From contig NZ_CP083590.1 of assembly GCF_020099395.1 (NCBI RefSeq), positions 2,914,001-2,978,000 on the forward strand: DNA of 64,000 bases, given 5' to 3'. The first letter of the stretch is position 1. Every line of letters begins with the position of its first letter. The stretch is from Streptomyces mobaraensis. GTDB taxonomy: Bacteria; Actinomycetota; Actinomycetes; Streptomycetales; Streptomycetaceae. Below the pieces are notes generated by a model. It worked only from the letters and a program-made list of their open reading frames with translations. It ran no database searches and was not told the DNA's origin. Below, piece after piece: positions 7,392 to 16,457 of this stretch. The position numbers were made by a program, and so were the translations under genes.

Positions 7392-9479
7392 TCAGTCCTC
7401 CGCGGCGATGTCCTTGACCGAGACCGTCAGGTCGTTCGTCACCGTGAAGAACGGCCGCAGCCGCACCCCGTCCCGGTCCGCCGCGGGGAAGGTGTCGATC
7501 CCCTTGCGGTCCGCGAAGTCGCCGGTCAGCCGGCCGAGCCGGACGGGAGCGGCGCCCGCGCCGGGGCGTACGTACAGGTCCCACAGGTCCTGCTCCTCGC
7601 CCCTGCGCCGCCACATCGGCTCGTACGGCAGCCGGCCCGTGCCGCCCTCCAGCGGCGCGCGGACGTCGGCCACCTCGCCGTCGGCGCCGCGCAGCCGGGC
7701 GATCAGCTCGGCGCCGTCGCGGAGCTCGACGCCGTGGGCGGCGACCGTCAGGGTGACCACGCCCTCCTCGGCCGACCCCACCCGTACCTCCGTCACCTCG
7801 GCGTGCCGCTCGCGCAGCCAGCTGCGGACGGCGAGGAAGCCGTCGCTGGTCTCGTACGGGATCCAGGGCGCGACGCCGGACGGGCCGGTCTGGAGCCCCA
7901 GCCCGAGCAGGGCCTGCTGCTCGACGAGGACGGCGGACAGCCGGCGTCGCGACTTGTCGGCCTTGCGCTCGGCGTAGCTGTCCCAGCGGCCCTCGGGCAG
8001 GGTCTGCGCGGCGCGTTCGACGCGGGCCTCGGCCCAGTCGGCGCCGGGGGTCCGCCGGAGCGGGACGCGGACGGCCTCCTTGCCCTTGCTGCCGCGGTGG
8101 CGGAGCAGCAGGTGGGAGTCGTCGGCGGTGAGCTGCTCGGCGCGTACCCGGAAGACGAGGGAGCCGTCGGCGGCGACGGCGCAGCGCGCCTCGGGGTGGG
8201 CGGTCTCGGTGGGCGCGGAGACGGCGGAGGCGGCGGGGGCGGCCTGCTGCTTGCGGCCGCCGCCGAAGAGGCCGCGGAGCAGGCCGCCCTTCTTCGCGGG
8301 GGCGGTGCAGCCGGGGCGGAGTTCCTCGAAGAGCCGCTCGTAGCGCTGCGCGATGGCGTCGGGCTCGTAGCGGTGGGCGGCGGCGCGGGCGGCGGCGCCG
8401 AGCCGGGCACGGAGTCCGTCGTCGCCGGTGAGCTTGAGCAGCGCCTCCGCGTAGGCGTCGACGCTGTCGGTCTCGCTCTGCGGGGAGAGCGGGACGAGGA
8501 TGCCGTCGGTGCCGTCGTTGAGGATCTCGCGGGGGCCATAGGGGCAGTCGGTGGCGATCACCGGCAGTCCGGCGTGCATGGCCTCGACGATGGTCATGCC
8601 GAAGGACTCGGCGTCGGAGGCGACGGCGGCGACGGCGCCCTTGGCCCACTCGGTCTCGATGGGCGAGCGGGCGCCCATGAGGGTGATCCGCTCGTAGAGG
8701 CCCAGGTCCTCGATCTGGCGGCGCAGCTTGGCCTTGGAGGTGCCGCGGCCGTAGATCCGGAGCTGCCAGTCGGGGCGCTCGTCGGCGATCTTCGCGAAGG
8801 CGTTGATGAGCCGGTCGTAGCGTTTGACGCCGACGAGCCGCCCGGCCGAGACGATGATCTTCGAGTTGCCGTCGGAGGGCGCGGCGGCGGGGGCGGGGAC
8901 GGCGTTGGGGACGGACAGCACCTGTGCCCGGCGGTCGGCGGGCAGGGCGTCGCGGTAGTGGCCGGCGTCGGCCTCGGAGACGGTGACGAAGGCGTCGAGG
9001 GCGGCGATGGCCGGGTCCATGACGGCGTGCAGCTCGGGGACGTGGGCCTCGTGGGTGAGGTGCTCCTGGCCGAGGCGGAGGTAGCGGTCGCTGCCGTAAC
9101 GGGCGAGGTAGCCGATGAGCTTGGGGCGGGTGGCGATGACGACGTCCGCGTCGGTGGCCGCGAGGTGGGCGGCGACGCGTTCGTCGGTGAGGGCGGTGGC
9201 GGCCATCCGGCCGTTGTCGATGCGCTCGTCGCGGAAGATCTCGCTGGGCCGCTGGTTGAGGGGGGCCGCGTACTCGTCGCCGTCGGTGCCTTCGCGCAGG
9301 TCGACGAGGGGGGTGAGCCGGACGCGCGGGTCGATCGTGAGCTCGGGCTCGTCCACGGGCCGGTTGACGCTGATGATGCGGACCTCGTGCCGGTCGGCGA
9401 GAGCGGTGGCGAGGTTGACGGTCGAACGGATGGTTCCGCCGATGCCGTACGCATTGTGCAGCAGGAATTCGATCTTCAT
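7392..9479 (-). CDS. Family 4 glycosyltransferase (GT-B) with C-terminal extra domain
   Basis: A 695-aa protein. Residues 1-180 have the N-terminal Rossmann half (KIEFLLHNAYGIGGTIRST, with the donor/acceptor-binding GG loop). Residues about 200-380 hold the nucleotide-sugar half, with SAGRLVGVKRYDRLI and the E-x7-E signature ESFGMTIVEAMHAGLPVIA. This is a retaining GT4 fold. Residues about 410-690 form an additional beta-rich domain after a Lys/Pro/Ala linker, as in teichoic-acid-type polymer glycosyltransferases of actinobacteria, so a cell-wall glycopolymer role is plausible but inferred. No signal peptide, so it is cytoplasmic. GAGGG lies about 5 bases before the ATG. Confidence 0.85.
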   Translation of the reverse strand: MKIEFLLHNAYGIGGTIRSTVNLATALADRHEVRIISVNRPVDEPELTIDPRVRLTPLVDLREGTDGDEYAAPLNQRPSEIFRDERIDNGRMAATALTDERVAAHLAATDADVVIATRPKLIGYLARYGSDRYLRLGQEHLTHEAHVPELHAVMDPAIAALDAFVTVSEADAGHYRDALPADRRAQVLSVPNAVPAPAAAPSDGNSKIIVSAGRLVGVKRYDRLINAFAKIADERPDWQLRIYGRGTSKAKLRRQIEDLGLYERITLMGARSPIETEWAKGAVAAVASDAESFGMTIVEAMHAGLPVIATDCPYGPREILNDGTDGILVPLSPQSETDSVDAYAEALLKLTGDDGLRARLGAAARAAAHRYEPDAIAQRYERLFEELRPGCTAPAKKGGLLRGLFGGGRKQQAAPAASAVSAPTETAHPEARCAVAADGSLVFRVRAEQLTADDSHLLLRHRGSKGKEAVRVPLRRTPGADWAEARVERAAQTLPEGRWDSYAERKADKSRRRLSAVLVEQQALLGLGLQTGPSGVAPWIPYETSDGFLAVRSWLRERHAEVTEVRVGSAEEGVVTLTVAAHGVELRDGAELIARLRGADGEVADVRAPLEGGTGRLPYEPMWRRRGEEQDLWDLYVRPGAGAAPVRLGRLTGDFADRKGIDTFPAADRDGVRLRPFFTVTNDLTVSVKDIAAED

Positions 9480-9628
9480 CCGGGCCCTCGTTCAGTGCGA
9501 TGGGCGCGCGAGCGCGCACGTCCGCCGTGGACAGCTGCGCCGCGCACCGGCCGATGCCTTCCGCTTGGACAACGACCGGACGCCGCGCATGGTTCAACCC
9601 GGAGGCTAGCCCGCTTTGCAGGTGTGTG

Positions 9629-9655
9629 GGGAGCGCCCACCCTCAGGGCGCTCCC
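9629..9655 (-). terminator. Hairpin downstream of the hexosaminidase gene
   Basis: Perfect 10-bp arms GGGAGCGCCC (9629-9638) and GGGCGCTCCC (9646-9655) around a 7-base loop, 44 bp past the hexosaminidase stop and before the next minus-strand gene. There is no U-run, as is usual for Streptomyces terminators. Confidence 0.65.
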
Positions 9656-9698
9656 AAGGCCCGGCAAACCGGTCGAAAGCCCACGCGGCGCCGGGACT

Positions 9699-11369
9699 TC
9701 AGCCCCCTCGGACGGCGGTGTACAGGGCCCCGAACTCCTGCCAGGACGGCTTCGGCGGGCGGGGGTCCCACAGCCGCTGGGAGACGGCGGCCAGCGGCAG
9801 CCGGATTCCGTTTGCCACCTGGTCGGGGGTCTGCGCGTCGGGGTGGTCGCACCAGACGGCGAACCGGCCGCCCGGCACCCGGCGCGGGTCCGCCGTCCCG
9901 GCCGCCACGGGCGCGGTGCCGCGCAGCACGGCCGGGGACCACTCCTTGTAGATCAGCTCGCCGGTGGGGTAGCGGAAGTCGTTCGGTTCCCCGAGCACGT
10001 AGTAGAGGTACTGGTCGTTGAGGTTGACGACCGTGCGTCCCTCGTTCAGGTATTCCTGCGGGTCCCGGGCGCCGAGCTCGCGGCCGGTCCAGTACTCGAC
10101 CTCGATGGCCTGGTCGGGGGCGACGAGGCCGCCGCGGAAGAAGCCGTCGTTCCACGCCTTGGCCTTCTTGCCGAGGGACCGCACGACGGCGGCCCGGTCG
10201 TTGAGCCAGGCGGTGGCCAGGTCCTGCACCCGGCCCTGCGAGCCGTAGCGCTGCCGGGCGAGGTCGGCGAGGTGCGGGTAGGACCCCTGCGGGTCGCGGG
10301 CCATCAGCGCCCGGTACTCGTCGGCGCCCAGGTGCCAGTACGGGCCGGGGAAGAGGGGCGTGAACTCGCGCAGCAGGTCGTCCACGATCTTCGCCGCGCC
10401 CGGCAGGGAGATGTCGACGGCGCCCCGGGAGGCGGTGCCGGTGGCGTCCCTGAGCTGGAGGTCCGGGTGGGCCTTGAGGACGGCGCCGAGGTGGCCGGGC
10501 GAGTCGATCTCGGGGATGACGGTGATGTGCAGCGACGAGGCGAGGGCGACGATGCGGCGGACCTCGGCCTGGGTGAGGTGCTCCGGGGAGACGATCTCGG
10601 GGTGGCTCGCGCTCTCGATCCGGAAGCCCTGGTCGTCGGAGAAGTGCAGGCCGAGCTGGTTGAGCTTGAGGTCGGCCATCTCGCGCAGCCGGGCCTCGAT
10701 CCACTCGGCGGTGAAGTGCTTGCGCGCGATGTCGAGCTGCAGGCCGCGCTGCGGCCGGTCGGGGGCGTCGGCGACGACCCCCTCGGGGAGGCCGCCGCCG
10801 GAGCGGACGGACTGGACGAGGGTGCGGGTGCCGTAGAAGGCGCCGGCCTCGTCGGGGGCGGTGATGAGGACCCTGCCGTCGCGGGTGGTCAGCTCGTAGC
10901 TCTCGGGGCCGCCGCGCTGGCCGGGGCGGAGCGCGAGTTCGACGTCGCCGGCGCGGGCCGGTCCGGGGGCGATGGTGACCTTGAGCTCACCGGCCAGCAG
11001 CCGGGCCTCGTCGGCGAGGGGCCCGTCGGGGTCGGTGACGACGCGGACGGCGGAGGAGGGCCGCCAGCCGGGGCCGCCGCGGGCGGTGAAGGAGCGGACG
11101 GCCGGGACGGTGCGCGGCATTCCGGTGACGGGTGTGACCTGGGCGGCGGAGGAGGGCGCCGCCGCCTGGGTGGAGCGGTCGTCGTCCCGGCCGGCGCTCC
11201 GGCCGGAGGACCCGGACGCCCCGCCGTCGTGGGCGCAGCCGGCGGCGGCCGGCAGGGCGGCCGCGGCGAGCAGCGCGAGGACGGCGTACGGCCGGCGGGG
11301 CGCGACACGCCTGGGCCGCCCGAAAAGGGCGACACGGGCGATACGGGTGATTCTGACAGGCAGTCCCAT
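9699..11369 (-). CDS. Beta-N-acetylhexosaminidase lipoprotein, GH20
   Basis: A 556-aa precursor. The N-terminus is Arg-rich with a hydrophobic stretch and the lipobox PAAAGC (Cys about residue 44), so the enzyme is predicted to be anchored on the outer face of the membrane. The GH20 catalytic pair is in YWHLGADEYRAL (Asp-Glu), preceded by HFSDDQGFRIE and IPEIDSPGHLGA. It should remove terminal N-acetylglucosamine or N-acetylgalactosamine from chitin or peptidoglycan fragments. The start at 11369 has GGGAGG about 10 bases upstream; upstream in-frame sequence lacks signal-peptide character. No DasR-like operator was seen upstream. Confidence 0.88.
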   Translation of the reverse strand: MGLPVRITRIARVALFGRPRRVAPRRPYAVLALLAAAALPAAAGCAHDGGASGSSGRSAGRDDDRSTQAAAPSSAAQVTPVTGMPRTVPAVRSFTARGGPGWRPSSAVRVVTDPDGPLADEARLLAGELKVTIAPGPARAGDVELALRPGQRGGPESYELTTRDGRVLITAPDEAGAFYGTRTLVQSVRSGGGLPEGVVADAPDRPQRGLQLDIARKHFTAEWIEARLREMADLKLNQLGLHFSDDQGFRIESASHPEIVSPEHLTQAEVRRIVALASSLHITVIPEIDSPGHLGAVLKAHPDLQLRDATGTASRGAVDISLPGAAKIVDDLLREFTPLFPGPYWHLGADEYRALMARDPQGSYPHLADLARQRYGSQGRVQDLATAWLNDRAAVVRSLGKKAKAWNDGFFRGGLVAPDQAIEVEYWTGRELGARDPQEYLNEGRTVVNLNDQYLYYVLGEPNDFRYPTGELIYKEWSPAVLRGTAPVAAGTADPRRVPGGRFAVWCDHPDAQTPDQVANGIRLPLAAVSQRLWDPRPPKPSWQEFGALYTAVRGG

Positions 11370-11388
11370 GGAGCAAAACCTCCCAATC

Positions 11389-11411
11389 GCGGAAAAGATA
11401 GTTCTTTCCGC
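11389..11411. promoter_or_regulatory. Inverted repeat in the hexosaminidase leader
   Basis: GCGGAAA (11389-11395) and TTTCCGC (11405-11411) are perfect 7-base arms separated by 9 bases, 20-42 bases upstream of the hexosaminidase start and just upstream of its ribosome site. It could be an operator or a leader hairpin. The remaining divergent region to 11704 should hold both the hexosaminidase and sdh promoters; a weak -10-like TACGAT is at 11592-11597. Confidence 0.35.
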
Positions 11412-11704
11412 CGCCGACAGCCTCGAATACCCGCCCGAAAACTCTCTCTTATGGGTGAATTCCGGACAGCGAACCAGGGCCATTCGGCCAACCATGGACC
11501 CCCATGCGGCTCTCGTCCACCACCGGCGACCCGTACATGCCAGTTTGATCACACCTGACTGACCCCGCGCGACCGAACCGACAAGGCGTCGCTACGATGG
11601 CCAGGGCCGGTGGACCGTACCCGGCCGGGCCCGACCGACAGTGCAGTCCTGACTGGGTTAAAAGCTGGCGGCCGCCCCCAATCCCCGCTCCCGGAGGGTT
11701 TTCC

Positions 11705-12085
11705 GTGCCGGCTGGAACGCTGTACCGCGGCCGGGAAGGCATGTGGTCGTGGGTGGCTCACCGAGTCACCGGCGTCCTCATTTTCTTCTTCCTGTTCGTG
11801 CACGTCCTGGACACCGCTCTCGTCCGCGTCTCCCCGGAGGCGTACGACGACGTCGTCGCGACGTACAAGACACCCGTCGTCAATGTGATGGAGTACGGCC
11901 TCGTCGCCGCCATCCTCTTCCACGCGCTCAACGGCCTCCGCGTCATCGCGGTGGACTTCTGGTCCAAGGGCCCGCGGTACCAGAAGCAGATGCTGTGGAC
12001 CGTCGTGGGCGTCTGGATCGTCCTGATGGCCGGCGCCTTCTACCCCGTGCTCAGCCACACGCTGCACACGCTGTTCGGGAGCTGA
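11705..12085 (+). CDS. sdhC: Succinate dehydrogenase cytochrome b556 subunit
   Basis: A 126-aa membrane anchor with three hydrophobic helices. Its sequence has SWVAHRVTGVLIFFFLFVHV and FHALNGLRVI; a histidine in these helices is the expected haem b ligand. It begins at a GTG (PAGTLYRGREGMW) with GGAGGG 7 bases upstream. It is the first gene of sdhCDAB and lies 8 bp before sdhD. Together with SdhD it holds the quinone site of respiratory complex II in the cytoplasmic membrane. Confidence 0.95.
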   Translation: MPAGTLYRGREGMWSWVAHRVTGVLIFFFLFVHVLDTALVRVSPEAYDDVVATYKTPVVNVMEYGLVAAILFHALNGLRVIAVDFWSKGPRYQKQMLWTVVGVWIVLMAGAFYPVLSHTLHTLFGS

Positions 12086-12093
12086 CGCAAGAC

Positions 12094-12564
12094 ATGTCCG
12101 CTGAAACCACCCCCGCGACCGCCGAAGGCGTCTCCCTCTACGACGTCGACAACCCGGCGCCGGTCATCGAGGCGCCGCGCAAGCGCACCAAGAAGACGCC
12201 GAAGGCGACCCGCACCAACTTCGAGCTGTACGGCTGGCTGTTCATGCGGCTGTCCGGCATCGTGCTCGTCGTCCTGGTCCTGGGCCACCTGCTGATCCAG
12301 CTGGTGCTGGACGGCGGTGTCACCAAGATCGGTTTCGCCTTCGTGGCCGGCCGCTGGGCCTCGCCGTTCTGGCAGGCGTGGGACCTGATCATGCTGTGGC
12401 TCGCCATGCTGCACGGCGCCAACGGCCTCCGTACGGTCATCAACGACTACGCGGAGCGGGACACCACCCGCTTCTGGCTGAAGATGCTGCTGTACACCGC
12501 CACGGTGTTCACCGTCCTGCTGGGCACGCTGGTGATCTTCACCTTCGACCCGAACATCCGCTAG
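12094..12564 (+). CDS. sdhD: Succinate dehydrogenase hydrophobic membrane anchor subunit
   Basis: A 156-aa subunit. The first 45 residues are hydrophilic and basic (RKRTKKTPKATRTN), followed by three membrane helices, one carrying MLHGANGLRTVINDYAE. It follows sdhC at 8 bp and precedes sdhA by 20 bp, so the genes form one operon. With SdhC it anchors the SdhAB catalytic dimer and binds quinone. Confidence 0.95.
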   Translation: MSAETTPATAEGVSLYDVDNPAPVIEAPRKRTKKTPKATRTNFELYGWLFMRLSGIVLVVLVLGHLLIQLVLDGGVTKIGFAFVAGRWASPFWQAWDLIMLWLAMLHGANGLRTVINDYAERDTTRFWLKMLLYTATVFTVLLGTLVIFTFDPNIR

Positions 12565-12584
12565 AGCCCGGGGCTGACGCGACC

Positions 12585-14339
12585 ATGAAGATCCACAAGT
12601 ACGACACCGTCATCGTCGGCGCCGGTGGCGCCGGCATGCGCGCGGCCATCGAGTCGACGAAGCGCAGCCGCACCGCGGTGCTCACCAAGCTGTACCCCAC
12701 CCGCTCCCACACCGGCGCGGCCCAGGGCGGCATGGCCGCCGCCCTCGCCAACGTCGAGGAGGACAACTGGGAGTGGCACACCTTCGACACGGTCAAGGGC
12801 GGTGACTACCTGGTCGACCAGGACGCCGCCGAGATCCTGGCGAAGGAGGCCATCGACGCGGTCCTCGACCTGGAGAAGATGGGCCTGCCGTTCAACCGCA
12901 CCCCGGACGGCACCATCGACCAGCGCCGCTTCGGCGGTCACTCGCGCAACCACGGCGAGGCGCCGGTCCGCCGGTCCTGCTACGCCGCGGACCGCACCGG
13001 CCACATGATCCTCCAGACGCTGTACCAGAACTGCGTCAAGGAGGGCGTGGAGTTCTTCAACGAGTTCTACGTCCTGGACCAGCTGATCACCGAGGTGGAC
13101 GGCGTCAAGAAGTCCGCCGGTGTGGTCGCCTACGAGCTGGCCACCGGCGAGATCCACATCTTCCAGGCGAAGTCGGTCATCTACGCCTCCGGTGGCACCG
13201 GCAAGTTCTTCAAGGTGACCTCCAACGCGCACACCCTCACCGGCGACGGCCAGGCGGCCTGCTACCGGCGCGGCCTGCCGCTGGAGGACATGGAGTTCTT
13301 CCAGTTCCACCCGACGGGCATCTGGCGCATGGGCATCCTGCTGACGGAGGGCGCCCGCGGTGAGGGCGGCATCCTCCGCAACAAGGACGGCGAGCGCTTC
13401 ATGGAGAAGTACGCGCCGGTCATGAAGGACCTCGCGTCCCGTGACGTCGTCTCGCGCTCCATCTACACGGAGATCCGCGAGGGCCGCGGCTGCGGTCCCG
13501 AGGGCGACCACGTCTACCTGGACCTGACGCACCTGCCGCCGGAGCAGCTGGACGCCAAGCTGCCGGACATCACCGAGTTCGCGCGCACCTACCTCGGCAT
13601 CGAGCCCTACACGGACCCGATCCCGATCCAGCCCACCGCGCACTACGCCATGGGCGGCATCCCGACCAACGTCGAGGGCGAGGTGCTGGCCGACAACGAC
13701 ACCGTCGTGCCGGGCCTGTACGCCGCCGGCGAGGTCGCCTGCGTGTCCGTCCACGGCGCCAACCGCCTGGGCACCAACTCGCTGCTGGACATCAACGTCT
13801 TCGGCAAGCGCGCGGGCATCGCCGCCGCCGAGTACGCGCACAAGGCCGACTTCGTCGAGCTGCCGGAGGACCCGGCCGCGTTCGTCCAGGAGCAGGTCGA
13901 GCGGCTGCGCGAGTCCACGGGCAGCGAGCGGGTCGCCGAGCTCCGCAAGGAGCTGCAGGAGACCATGGACGCCAACGTCATGGTCTTCCGCACCGAGCAG
14001 ACCATCAAGACGGCCGTCGAGAAGATCGCCGAGCTGCGCGAGCGCTACAAGAACGTGTCCATCCAGGACAAGGGCAAGCGCTTCAACACCGACCTGCTGG
14101 AGGCCATCGAGCTGGGCAACCTGCTCGACCTGGCCGAGGTCATGGCGGTCTCCGCACTCGCGCGGAAGGAGTCCCGCGGCGGTCACTACCGCGAGGACTA
14201 CCCCAACCGCGACGACGTCAACTTCATGCGCCACACCATGGCGTACCGCGAGGTCGACGCGGACGGCAGGGATTCGATCCGGCTCGACTACAAGCCGGTC
14301 GTGCAGACCCGCTACCAGCCCATGGAGCGTAAGTACTGA
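12585..14339 (+). CDS. sdhA: Succinate dehydrogenase flavoprotein subunit
   Basis: A 584-aa flavoprotein. The FAD dinucleotide fold is at the N-terminus (DTVIVGAGGAGMRAAIES), followed by TRSHTGAAQGGM, whose His (about residue 42) is the covalent FAD attachment site in this family. The dicarboxylate site includes FHPTGIW, LTEGARGEGG and RDVVSRSIY, and HGANRLGTNSLLD closes the flavin domain. It oxidises succinate to fumarate in the TCA cycle. Its TGA overlaps the sdhB ATG by one base. Confidence 0.97.
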   Translation: MKIHKYDTVIVGAGGAGMRAAIESTKRSRTAVLTKLYPTRSHTGAAQGGMAAALANVEEDNWEWHTFDTVKGGDYLVDQDAAEILAKEAIDAVLDLEKMGLPFNRTPDGTIDQRRFGGHSRNHGEAPVRRSCYAADRTGHMILQTLYQNCVKEGVEFFNEFYVLDQLITEVDGVKKSAGVVAYELATGEIHIFQAKSVIYASGGTGKFFKVTSNAHTLTGDGQAACYRRGLPLEDMEFFQFHPTGIWRMGILLTEGARGEGGILRNKDGERFMEKYAPVMKDLASRDVVSRSIYTEIREGRGCGPEGDHVYLDLTHLPPEQLDAKLPDITEFARTYLGIEPYTDPIPIQPTAHYAMGGIPTNVEGEVLADNDTVVPGLYAAGEVACVSVHGANRLGTNSLLDINVFGKRAGIAAAEYAHKADFVELPEDPAAFVQEQVERLRESTGSERVAELRKELQETMDANVMVFRTEQTIKTAVEKIAELRERYKNVSIQDKGKRFNTDLLEAIELGNLLDLAEVMAVSALARKESRGGHYREDYPNRDDVNFMRHTMAYREVDADGRDSIRLDYKPVVQTRYQPMERKY

Positions 14340-15097
14340 TGAGCACCGCGATCGAAGACAAGGTGGAGGCCGCGAGCAAGGCCTCCCCCTACATCACGGT
14401 CACCTTCCGCGTCCGCCGGTTCAACCCGGAGGTCTCCGCCGAGGCGACCTGGCAGGACTTCGAGGTCGAGATCGACCCGAAGGAGCGCGTGCTCGACGGT
14501 CTGCACAAGATCAAGTGGGACCTGGACGGTTCGCTGACCTTCCGCCGGTCCTGCGCCCACGGCATCTGCGGCTCCGACGCCATGCGCATCAACGGCCGCA
14601 ACCGCCTCGCGTGCAAGACCCTGATCAAGGACATCAACCCCGAGAAGCCGATCACGGTGGAGCCCATCAAGGGCCTCACGGTCCTGAAGGACCTCGTGGT
14701 CGACATGGAGCCCTTCTTCCAGGCGTACCGGGACGTGATGCCGTTCCTGATCACCAAGGGCAACGAGCCGACGCGCGAGCGCCTGCAGTCCGCCGAGGAC
14801 CGCGAGCGCTTCGACGACACCACCAAGTGCATCCTGTGCGCCGCCTGCACGTCCTCGTGCCCGGTGTTCTGGAACGACGGCCAGTACTTCGGCCCGGCGG
14901 CGATCGTCAACGCGCACCGCTTCATCTTCGACTCGCGTGACGAGGCCGGGGAGCAGCGGCTGGAGATCCTGAACGACAAGGACGGCGTCTGGCGCTGCCG
15001 GACGACCTTCAACTGCACCGACGCCTGCCCGCGCGGCATCGAGGTGACGAAGGCGATCCAGGAGGTCAAGCGGGCGCTGATCACGCGCCGCTTCTGA
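14339..15097 (+). CDS. sdhB: Succinate dehydrogenase iron-sulfur subunit
   Basis: A 252-aa subunit. The [2Fe-2S] ligands are in SCAHGICGSDAM plus the later Cys of NRLACKT. The [4Fe-4S]/[3Fe-4S] ligands are in CILCAACTSSCP and FNCTDACPRGI. It passes electrons from SdhA to the membrane quinone site. It is translationally coupled to sdhA by a TGATG overlap. The operon terminator just downstream has been split by an insertion sequence. Confidence 0.97.
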   Translation: MSTAIEDKVEAASKASPYITVTFRVRRFNPEVSAEATWQDFEVEIDPKERVLDGLHKIKWDLDGSLTFRRSCAHGICGSDAMRINGRNRLACKTLIKDINPEKPITVEPIKGLTVLKDLVVDMEPFFQAYRDVMPFLITKGNEPTRERLQSAEDRERFDDTTKCILCAACTSSCPVFWNDGQYFGPAAIVNAHRFIFDSRDEAGEQRLEILNDKDGVWRCRTTFNCTDACPRGIEVTKAIQEVKRALITRRF

Positions 15098-15145
15098 TCC
15101 CCGTCGTACGCACGAAGGGCCCCCGCTCCTCCCGGCGGTTTCTAG

Positions 15146-16421
15146 GGATCGTCGCAACACTGGGTTGGTTTGATCAGGCCGTGAGCAGTTTATGCAGGCG
15201 CTCGGCTGGGGTTTCCCAGCCGAGCGTTTTGCGTGGGCGGCCGTTGAGTTCGGCGGCGACGGCGTTGAGGTGCTCGCGGGGGTGGACCGAGAGGTCGGTG
15301 CCCTTGGGGAAGTACTGCCGCAGCAGGCCGTTGGTGTTCTCGTTCGATCCGCGCTGCCAGGGGCTGGCGGGGTCGCAGAAGTAGACGGGGATGTCGGTGG
15401 CGAGGGTGAAGGAGCCGTGGGCGGCCATCTCGGCGCCCTGGTCCCAGGTCAGTGAGCGGGTCAGGTGGCCGGGCAGGCTCTGGACGGTGTTCACCAGGGC
15501 GTCGCGCATGCGTTCCGCGCTGCGGCCGTCGGGGAGGTGCACCAGCATCGTGTAGCGGGTGGCGCGCTCGACCAGGGTGCCGATTGCCGAGCCGCTGTCC
15601 TTGCCGATGATGAGGTCGCCTTCCCAGTGGCCGGGCACGGCCCGGTCGTCGGCCTCGGCGGGGCGCTCGCCGATCATGATCATCGGGGTGGAGAACCTGG
15701 CCTGACGGTGCTGGGCCTGGCGGTGCGGTTTGCGGCGGGTACGTCCGGTGCGCAGGGCTCGGGTGAGTTCGCGGCGGAGTTCGCCGCGGCCCTGGACGTA
15801 GAGGGCCTGATAGACGGTCTCGTGGACCACGTGCATCTCCGGCCGCTCGGGGAAGTTCTCCCGCAGAGCCTGACAGATCTGCTCGGGACTCCACCGTAGG
15901 GCCAGGCGGGCCTGGATGAAGTCCCGCAGGGCAGGGTTCTGCCCGATCTTCCCGGTCTTGGGCCGGGGCCGGCGGGCATCAGCGCGGACCTGGGCGGCAT
16001 AAGGCCGGTACTGGCCGTTGACCGGATGCCGGTTGCGGCGGATCTCACGGCTGACGGTGGACGGGCTGCGGCCCAGCTCCGCCGCGATGGCGCGGACCGT
16101 GGCCTTCTCCAGCAGCCGGTCGGCTATGTGGATGCGGTCGGCCTCGCACAGATACCGGGACGGGCCGGAAGGCGGTACCACCGCGTTGACCGGTGGTACC
16201 GCCTTCCGGCCGCCAGAGGCATGACGGCCGTTTCGCCAGCGCTTGCCTGTGCGGAGGTTGATGCCGACAATCCGGCTGGCCTCCGCGAAGCTCATTCCTT
16301 GATCCACAAGCCGGAAGTATTCCTCCCGTTTATGGATCAAAGGAGCATGCCCCGGACGCTTCCGTACCCTGCCGCTCTCGACGTCCATCGCACCCCTTGA
16401 ACTGGGGTGTTGCGACGACCA
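15146..16421 (-). mobile_element. IS30-family insertion sequence, complete
   Basis: A 1276-bp element. The ends read inward as GGATCGTCGCAACAC (left) and TGGTCGTCGCAACAC (right, complement), matching at 13 of 15 positions. Both ends are flanked by CTAG (15142-15145 and 16422-16425), which is the apparent 4-bp target duplication. The single transposase gene is uninterrupted, so the element could be active. Confidence 0.88.
15174..16388 (-). CDS. IS30-family transposase
   Basis: A 404-aa transposase. The N-terminal part has two helix-turn-helix-like segments (MSFAEASRIVGINLRTGKRW; VRAIAAELGRSPSTVSREIR). The DDE catalytic core follows: GHWEGDLIIGK with the first Asp, LTWDQGAEMAAH with the second and PWQRGSNENTNGLLRQ with the Glu, then the IS30 ending FPKGTDL..LNGRPRKTLGW. 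The length is full for the family and no frameshift is seen. It lies wholly within the element on the strand opposite to sdh. Confidence 0.94.
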   Translation of the reverse strand: MDVESGRVRKRPGHAPLIHKREEYFRLVDQGMSFAEASRIVGINLRTGKRWRNGRHASGGRKAVPPVNAVVPPSGPSRYLCEADRIHIADRLLEKATVRAIAAELGRSPSTVSREIRRNRHPVNGQYRPYAAQVRADARRPRPKTGKIGQNPALRDFIQARLALRWSPEQICQALRENFPERPEMHVVHETVYQALYVQGRGELRRELTRALRTGRTRRKPHRQAQHRQARFSTPMIMIGERPAEADDRAVPGHWEGDLIIGKDSGSAIGTLVERATRYTMLVHLPDGRSAERMRDALVNTVQSLPGHLTRSLTWDQGAEMAAHGSFTLATDIPVYFCDPASPWQRGSNENTNGLLRQYFPKGTDLSVHPREHLNAVAAELNGRPRKTLGWETPAERLHKLLTA

Positions 16422-16457
16422 CTAGAACCCAAGCCCGGAGCGGGGGCCCTTCGGCGT

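Larger units (their letters stand above)
15113..16453. terminator. Bidirectional sdhB/PadR terminator, split by an IS
   Basis: Arm 1 is 15113-15129 (CGAAGGGCCCCCGCTCC) and arm 2 is 16437-16453 (GGAGCGGGGGCCCTTCG). They are perfect 17-base reverse complements, but 1.3 kb apart because an IS30-type element occupies the loop. Removing the element and one CTAG copy restores a stem with a loop of about 27 bases. Arm 1 begins 15 bp after the sdhB stop; arm 2 ends 4 bp from the convergent PadR stop. Confidence 0.85.

Noticed and set aside
6951..11558. A 1535-codon open frame on the + strand
   Set aside because: It lies antisense to two convincing genes (glycosyltransferase and GH20 hexosaminidase), is Gly/Ala/Val-monotone, and is the usual high-GC shadow frame.
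11370..11704. DasR operator upstream of the hexosaminidase
   Set aside because: No sequence close to the ACTGGTCTAGACCA-type consensus was found on either strand.
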